Shown here: piece by piece, positions 58,912 to 64,000 of the stretch | Numbering within the stretch: position 1 is the first letter of the stretch | Layout of the letters: the number at the start of each line of letters is the position of its first letter | Translations under genes and position numbers: made by a program | Notes under the pieces: model-generated | What the model saw: only the letters and a program-made list of their open reading frames with translations | Told to the model about the DNA's origin: nothing | The model's database searches: none | Source: JANNPJ01 sp965200525 | GTDB taxonomy: Bacteria > Actinomycetota > Actinomycetes > Actinomycetales > Kineosporiaceae | Direction: 5' to 3' | NCBI GenBank assembly: GCA_965200525.1 | Contig: OZ241368.1 | Span: 1,922,001 to 1,986,000, forward strand | Length of the DNA stretch: 64,000 nt

Positions 58912-61900
58912 TTACAAAGAGCCCAAACGGACATCGAGGGCTGGCAGGTTGTTCACGATCGTCATAGTCTCCATCGAAACGGCGATAACGCTCGCAAGCA
59001 GGTCGAGGATGTAACGGGGGTTCCCAACTTCCCGCGACCATTCATTTGGGTTGTTGACGACGCCGGAGGCCTCGTCGGTCTTGACCCAATATCGGTCAAT
59101 AATCCATTCAATTGCTGAGCGACTTCCAAGAGTGTATTGATAAGCCTCCTCCGGAATACCAGAAATCGTGATGCGGTCATTATAGTGAATCACCCCACGA
59201 TTTTTATCTTTCCCCTTGCCACCAAAGGTCATCTTCTTGTTGACGGCGAAAAAAGCATAGTCGTCATCGGACGCGAGGAGGTCGAGGCCGCTCAGTGGGT
59301 AAGGATCGACGTTCTCATAATTCAGGTGCAGGTCGGACAGGGTGCGACCGGCGTCGCAGAAGGCTCGGAAGTCGGCGTAGGATTTCAAGAACGGAATGCG
59401 GGGAAGCATTTTTTTCAGGTCAGCCGCGTAGATGGTGCGGTACTGAGCTGAATGCAGTAGGCCGTAGGTGTAGAAGAAGATGTCATCCTTGCTTATCTGC
59501 TCACCGAAGTAGGCGGCCTGGAAACCGACCAAGGCTTCGTCCGTAATGTTGTCAACCTTGCGGTAGCCGTCGATGACCTCCCCGGTGGTCATGTCTTCGA
59601 TAGACAGCATTTCTGGGTCATTAGTAACCTTTTCAAAACGCCAACGCGCGAAGAATTGCGCACTGTATGTATAGAATGATAAGTCTGGGAGACGATCAAT
59701 CATTAGAGTGGCGAAAGTTACTTCGGCACGAGGTGCAGTAACAACAAATCCCATACCGGCCCCGTTTCCAGGGAAGAACGACGGGGTACTGCCGGGTTCG
59801 TCCACCAGAGCTGAGTCCGAATAAAGCCACATACGTGAAAACGGGCGGTAGCACCCTAGCACCGCGGCTGATCGCGCCACAGTGATCGCTTGACCACGAT
59901 TGGCTCGTGAGCTCAATTTGCGGGACCAACTGATGTTGCTTGACGTGATTGAGTCTGCACCGTCATTAAGGCTGACGTTATATGCCGTGGCGGTCTGATT
60001 TACTTTCTTCATCAGCGACTCGTTACCGAAATCCCATACCCACAAATCACGCTTGGTTTTAACGCCGGCCGCATATTTTGCAAATATACCAATTTCGTCT
60101 TTATCGCCGACTGCGAGGAAAGCGCCGAAGTCTTCCCGTCGGTGGTTGAGCCAGTCACCGTGCTTGTTAGGCTCAATGTGCGCTACTGATTCGAGTGCTG
60201 TGATACTTACGTCCTCGGCGATCTTCGCTAGCTTTTGCTCGCGCGAGAGGTAGTCAGCCACCTCGGAGTAATGGACGGTAGCTGGCCCGCTGTGTTCCGG
60301 GTTTTTGACCAGTACGGTGATTGCTACCGTGGCGCGACTGCCGCCGCCGAAGACCTTGCCGCCTTCGCGTCGTGCCAGTTCCCCGGTCGTGCGCTGGTTG
60401 CCGCGCAGGTTGTACACGTGGATCGAGGAGAACTCGCTGGCGAGCACGAGACGCATGCCGTCGGCGGTGTTCGAGTCGAGCCACCCGCCATTGCTGACAT
60501 AGGCGATGACGCCTCGGTCCTGAATCCGTAGCGTGGCCCACTTGATAGCCCTAATGTATGAGTCATACAAAGAATTCTTATTCGTCGCCGTCGACTGCTT
60601 AGCGTAGGTGTCACGGATCTGCCCATCTAAACCGGGGTAGGACTCGTTAGCGTTGTCGTCATTGGCGGAGTCCTGCCCTGACGAGTAGGGCGGGTTGCCC
60701 ACAATGACGGTGATCGGCAAGGCCTTAAGGCGTTCTAGGCGTTCGTTGTTCTCAGGAAAGACGTCGAGGTCGGAACGGTCGTCATCCTCCCAGGACTGGA
60801 ACGTGTCAGTCAGGATTAGGCCGGGAAATGGTTCGGGCGAGCCAGTAAGGTCTTGATAAGTGGTCTCAATGTTAACTGCGGCGATGTAGTAGGCCAGCAG
60901 CAACATCTCGTTAGCATGTAACTCTTTTGCGTACTTGCGGGGCAAATCCTCAGGCTTGATCAGTCCAGACGCCAGCAAGCGAACCATGAACGTGCCGGTT
61001 CCGGTGAACCCGTCGAGGACGTGAACGCCCTCATCGGTGAGCCCCTGCCCGAGCTCACTTCGGAGCACGTCGTCCGCGCTGCGGAGGATGAAATCGACAA
61101 TTTCGACTGGCGTGTATACGATTCCGAGCTTGTCGACAGTCTTTTTAAAAGCCGCAGCGAAGAACTTATCATACAGTTCGATAAGGATCCGCTGCTTGCC
61201 TTCGGCGTTGTCGACTCCGGCAACCCGGCGCCGGACTGAGCCGTAGAATGATTCCAATGCCTGATTCTCGCTGGGGAGCTTGTGCTCATCGAGGATGGTC
61301 AGCATCTTCTCCATGGTGATTGCCACTGGGTTGCTCTGCGTGAAGTCGTAGTCCTCGAACAGTGCCTCGAAAATGGGGCGGGTCACAAGGTGCTGGGCCA
61401 ACATTTCGATGGCCTGCTCGGTTGTGATGGAGTCGTTTAGGTTTCCACGCAGACCGTTAAGGAAATCCGTGAACGCCTTAGCAGCCATGCCGTTAGGGTC
61501 GGCGAGCAAGCCCTGAATCCTTGTGATGTGCGTCGCAGCGATGTCCGCAACGTCGCGCGCCCAGGTCTCCCAATACCGGCGCTCGCCGACCTTCAGCACT
61601 ATCTTGGCGTACATTGCCTCCCGGAATTGCTCGACTGGGAAGCGAAGCATGGTCTGCTCAAGCTCTTGCTTAGCTTTTTCGGCACCGTCCTGCTGACCGG
61701 TCTCTCCGCTCCCATCCTGATCGTCATTGCCCGGGTTCGTAACCGGAATGATCTCAATCTTGGACGGCTTCTTTTTATTAAACTGGATCTGGTTGACTAG
61801 TGCTTGAAAACGCTCGTCATGCGAGCGCAAGGCCTGCAGCACTTGCCAGACAACCTTGAAGCGCTCGTTATCGTTTAACGCGGCCTCGGGCGTGGTACCG

Positions 61901-63744
61901 GTCGGGACTACGACCGGCAGGATGATGTAGCCGAGCTCCTTCCCAGGTGCCTTGCGCATCACCCGCCCCACGGACTGAACCACATCCACCTGCGAGCCGC
62001 GCGGTGTCAGGAAAATGACGGCGTCCAACGTCGGCACGTCGACGCCCTCAGACAGACAGCGCGCGTTTGTCAGGATTCGACAGACATCATCGCCGGCGGC
62101 GGCCTTCAGCCAAGCCAGATGCGTATTGCGCTCGTGGATGCCCATCGTGCCGTCAACATGCACAGCCTCGACCCGCAAGGCCGCGACATCCTCGGGCAAA
62201 TGCTCCAAAGCGCGGTCTATCACCTGGGGAAACGCAAAGCTGGCGGCCTTCGAAGAAGCAATGTTTTGCGCGAAGGCAACAGCCGTGCGCATCGGTGAGC
62301 GTCCCACCCGCACATCCTGCTCAGTGTCGTCCTCTGCACCATTGGCACGGCTGCCGGTCCCCGCCAAGCTGGCAATGGGCCCGAAATTCTTGGCCAGGCC
62401 GTTCCAACAACCGAGGAGCTTGGCGGTGTCATCGAGTTTTAGCTCCCCCGCCTCTGCCATAACCTGCTGGAAGTTCTCCGCGACGTAGGTCTCGTCCACG
62501 GCGAGGACTAAGACCTTGTAGTCGGTTAGCAGACCCGCCTCGACGGCGTCGCCAAACCCCAGCCGATGCAGCACCGGACCGAAGACCTCCTCATCCCCCA
62601 TGTCCGCCAGCACGGCGTCAGCGTCGTTCGCCTTCCTGCGGGCGTCGTCCCCGAACACCCTCGGCGTGGCGGTCATGTAGAGGCGGCGATAGGACTTCAG
62701 CAGGTTGGCGTCGTGGACCTTCACGAAGGTCGAGCCCTCGGCCCCGGACAATGTGACGCCGCTGGTGCGGTGGGCCTCGTCGCAGATCACCAAATCGAAT
62801 GGCGCCAGCCCCTCCCGCTTCTGGGCGTTGATGACGACATCGATCGACTGATAGGTGGAGAACACCACAGTCATCCGCGGCTGCGCGTGCTTGCCGCCGC
62901 GAATGCGCTTCATCAACGTGACGGCGTCGGTAGTTGCCGGTTCAGTGAGATCGATCGTGGACATGTCGGCGTCGTCCTCGGTCGCCTTCCGCCCAACTCG
63001 CACGTCGGAACAGACCGCGAAGGGGCGAACGTCAACCTGCGCGTTCGCCATCCACTCGCGCAAGGTCTGCGACAGCAACTGGATCGAAGGCACCAAGAAC
63101 AAGACACTGCCGCCCTCACCGACCATCTCCTCCGCAATCTTGAGGCTGGTGAAGGTCTTGCCCGTGCCACACGCCATAACCAATGTCCCGCGCTCATGCT
63201 TGGTCAGACCCGCGACCACGTCGACCAAAGCCCGCTGCTGATGCGGGCGGAGCGCCTTCTTGCCGCTTGGGACCACTACGTGCGGAGTGGACCATGAGAA
63301 CTGCGACCAGTCGATGCCAGCCTGGTCAAGATCGCCGACGTCGATGCGTTGAGCGACCCCCTTCAGCGTCTCCTCGGCGTTGCCAGACCACTTCGCGGCG
63401 GTATCGAACACGTACCGCCGGGTCCATTGGGCCCCCGCCGAGCGGCTGATGAAGGAGTCGATCTCGCTCTTCGCCACACTTGCGCCAGCCGCGTAGAATT
63501 TGCACTGGATCGCGGTCAGGCCGTCATCGTCCCGGTTCCGAGCGACCAGGTCGATACCGGTGTCGGTACTCGTGCCGCGCCCGGGCCACTCGGTCCACGA
63601 CCAGACGTCGCTGAACTTCTGCGCCCACGCAGGATCGGTCGTTACATACGCCTTGACCAGCCGTTCGAACTTATCCCCCTTGTCCCGCTGGTCGATCGAA
63701 GAGGCCCGCAGGTCCTCCAAGAGCTCGTAGATCGTTGTAGCCAC
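58912..63744 (-). CDS. Type ISP-like restriction-modification protein (Mrr-like nuclease, SF2 helicase, N6-adenine methyltransferase)
   Basis: About 1,610 residues from the GTG at 63744 (VATTIYELLEDLRAS), where family members begin. ATG 63789 and GTG 63852 are longer options. In order it has an Mrr-like PD-(D/E)xK nuclease with GIDLVARN and AIQCKFY (about 64-83), and a SF2 translocase with Walker A VMACGTGKTF (about 190), DEAH in LVICDEAHRT (about 320), SAT-like YMTATPRVF and QSVGRVMRKAP. A helical coupler follows, then the methyltransferase with VLDGFTGTGTFMVRLL (about 915) and the adenine-type NPPY in VIVGNPPYSSG (about 1016), and a C-terminal target-recognition region. It cuts and methylates as a single polypeptide. 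All key motifs are intact. The 3' half is visibly AT-richer than the neighbouring genes. Confidence 0.92.
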   Translation of the reverse strand: MATTIYELLEDLRASSIDQRDKGDKFERLVKAYVTTDPAWAQKFSDVWSWTEWPGRGTSTDTGIDLVARNRDDDGLTAIQCKFYAAGASVAKSEIDSFISRSAGAQWTRRYVFDTAAKWSGNAEETLKGVAQRIDVGDLDQAGIDWSQFSWSTPHVVVPSGKKALRPHQQRALVDVVAGLTKHERGTLVMACGTGKTFTSLKIAEEMVGEGGSVLFLVPSIQLLSQTLREWMANAQVDVRPFAVCSDVRVGRKATEDDADMSTIDLTEPATTDAVTLMKRIRGGKHAQPRMTVVFSTYQSIDVVINAQKREGLAPFDLVICDEAHRTSGVTLSGAEGSTFVKVHDANLLKSYRRLYMTATPRVFGDDARRKANDADAVLADMGDEEVFGPVLHRLGFGDAVEAGLLTDYKVLVLAVDETYVAENFQQVMAEAGELKLDDTAKLLGCWNGLAKNFGPIASLAGTGSRANGAEDDTEQDVRVGRSPMRTAVAFAQNIASSKAASFAFPQVIDRALEHLPEDVAALRVEAVHVDGTMGIHERNTHLAWLKAAAGDDVCRILTNARCLSEGVDVPTLDAVIFLTPRGSQVDVVQSVGRVMRKAPGKELGYIILPVVVPTGTTPEAALNDNERFKVVWQVLQALRSHDERFQALVNQIQFNKKKPSKIEIIPVTNPGNDDQDGSGETGQQDGAEKAKQELEQTMLRFPVEQFREAMYAKIVLKVGERRYWETWARDVADIAATHITRIQGLLADPNGMAAKAFTDFLNGLRGNLNDSITTEQAIEMLAQHLVTRPIFEALFEDYDFTQSNPVAITMEKMLTILDEHKLPSENQALESFYGSVRRRVAGVDNAEGKQRILIELYDKFFAAAFKKTVDKLGIVYTPVEIVDFILRSADDVLRSELGQGLTDEGVHVLDGFTGTGTFMVRLLASGLIKPEDLPRKYAKELHANEMLLLAYYIAAVNIETTYQDLTGSPEPFPGLILTDTFQSWEDDDRSDLDVFPENNERLERLKALPITVIVGNPPYSSGQDSANDDNANESYPGLDGQIRDTYAKQSTATNKNSLYDSYIRAIKWATLRIQDRGVIAYVSNGGWLDSNTADGMRLVLASEFSSIHVYNLRGNQRTTGELARREGGKVFGGGSRATVAITVLVKNPEHSGPATVHYSEVADYLSREQKLAKIAEDVSITALESVAHIEPNKHGDWLNHRREDFGAFLAVGDKDEIGIFAKYAAGVKTKRDLWVWDFGNESLMKKVNQTATAYNVSLNDGADSITSSNISWSRKLSSRANRGQAITVARSAAVLGCYRPFSRMWLYSDSALVDEPGSTPSFFPGNGAGMGFVVTAPRAEVTFATLMIDRLPDLSFYTYSAQFFARWRFEKVTNDPEMLSIEDMTTGEVIDGYRKVDNITDEALVGFQAAYFGEQISKDDIFFYTYGLLHSAQYRTIYAADLKKMLPRIPFLKSYADFRAFCDAGRTLSDLHLNYENVDPYPLSGLDLLASDDDYAFFAVNKKMTFGGKGKDKNRGVIHYNDRITISGIPEEAYQYTLGSRSAIEWIIDRYWVKTDEASGVVNNPNEWSREVGNPRYILDLLASVIAVSMETMTIVNNLPALDVRLGSL

Positions 63745-64000
63745 TGTGACATCATGCCGGAACTCATAGCTCCGCGAGGGGTCCGACATCACTTCGCATG
63801 TGAGTACACCGACGCTCGATGCCCCACCCGGCGTCACCACTCGCGTGGGCACCCGCGCCCGGTGGACCTGACGGGACCTCTGGCCGCGCCTCCGCCTGTT
63901 GTGGACGATCTAGCTCGTGGACCCTGTCCGGGGTGCCGCCTATCTCGCGGAGTAAGGAAAGCGCAGTACAACTCGTGGACGCCAGGGGTACGATCCGTGC
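63745..64000. other. Upstream region of the Type ISP gene to the window end
   Basis: 256 bases that should hold its promoter. I see no clear -35/-10 and no gene. AACTCGTGGACGCC near 63,970 resembles AGCTCGTGGACCC at 63,912, a weak repeat. Confidence 0.35.

Noticed and set aside
58416..58934. 172-residue minus-strand frame
   Set aside because: Ser/Trp/Arg-rich and overlapping the better-supported 57962-58513 frame. Another frame shows a gene remnant in the same place.

Overview
The window is 64 kb of GC-rich DNA with actinobacterial traits: frequent GTG/TTG starts with AGGAGG-type ribosome sites, a DUF222/HNH (13E12-type) gene, an Hsp70 fused to a transmembrane and extracellular region, and a CysA2-like sulfurtransferase. 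I cannot name the genus. Positions 1-46,709 look like ordinary chromosome carrying one insertion sequence. From about 46,710, directly after a tRNA-Glu/Asp/Phe cluster, the content becomes accessory: decayed genes, repeats, a tRNA-like remnant, a conflict-type operon and a large restriction-modification gene.

Region 1-13 kb: the 3' part of a DUF3516 DExH helicase; an MFS exporter divergent from a hipBA-type toxin-antitoxin pair with a perfect palindrome in the shared promoter region; an acyltransferase; an ADP-ribosylglycohydrolase with altered metal motifs; a rhodanese; two small ORFs behind duplicated promoter/start modules; and an operon of a circularly permuted ATP-grasp/alpha-E fusion followed by a transglutaminase.

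Region 12.7-28 kb: a membrane-anchored Hsp70-like protein; a redox-signalling pair (receiver domain fused to a thioredoxin-reductase-like flavoprotein without its CxxC, plus a histidine kinase with a cyclic-nucleotide-binding-like domain); two tandem MscS paralogues; a photolyase; a secreted GH9 glucanase; a PEBP-serA pair; and a small repeat protein.

Region 28-46.7 kb: a DUF222/HNH gene cleanly interrupted by a 1,289-bp IS3-family element; a MacA-MacB-like export operon ending in a DUF5666-like anchored protein and a lipoprotein, divergent from an OmpR-type two-component system with TCACAG direct repeats between them; a 7TM-PAS-SpoIIE phosphatase; a GAF-PAS-GGDEF-EAL protein; a zincin; and three tRNA genes.

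Region 46.7-64 kb: a frameshifted ECF sigma factor with its membrane partner; a hypothetical gene; paired about 88-bp repeats and a tRNA 3'-half remnant; a four-gene translationally coupled operon on the minus strand (WD40 protein B, alpha/beta hydrolase, caspase-like/STAND NTPase, WD40 protein A); and a Type ISP-like restriction-modification protein. The four-gene operon is the strongest candidate for an unusual system. It looks like an NLR-like caspase-NTPase-WD40 sensor split into separate polypeptides, with a second WD40 sensor and a serine hydrolase added.
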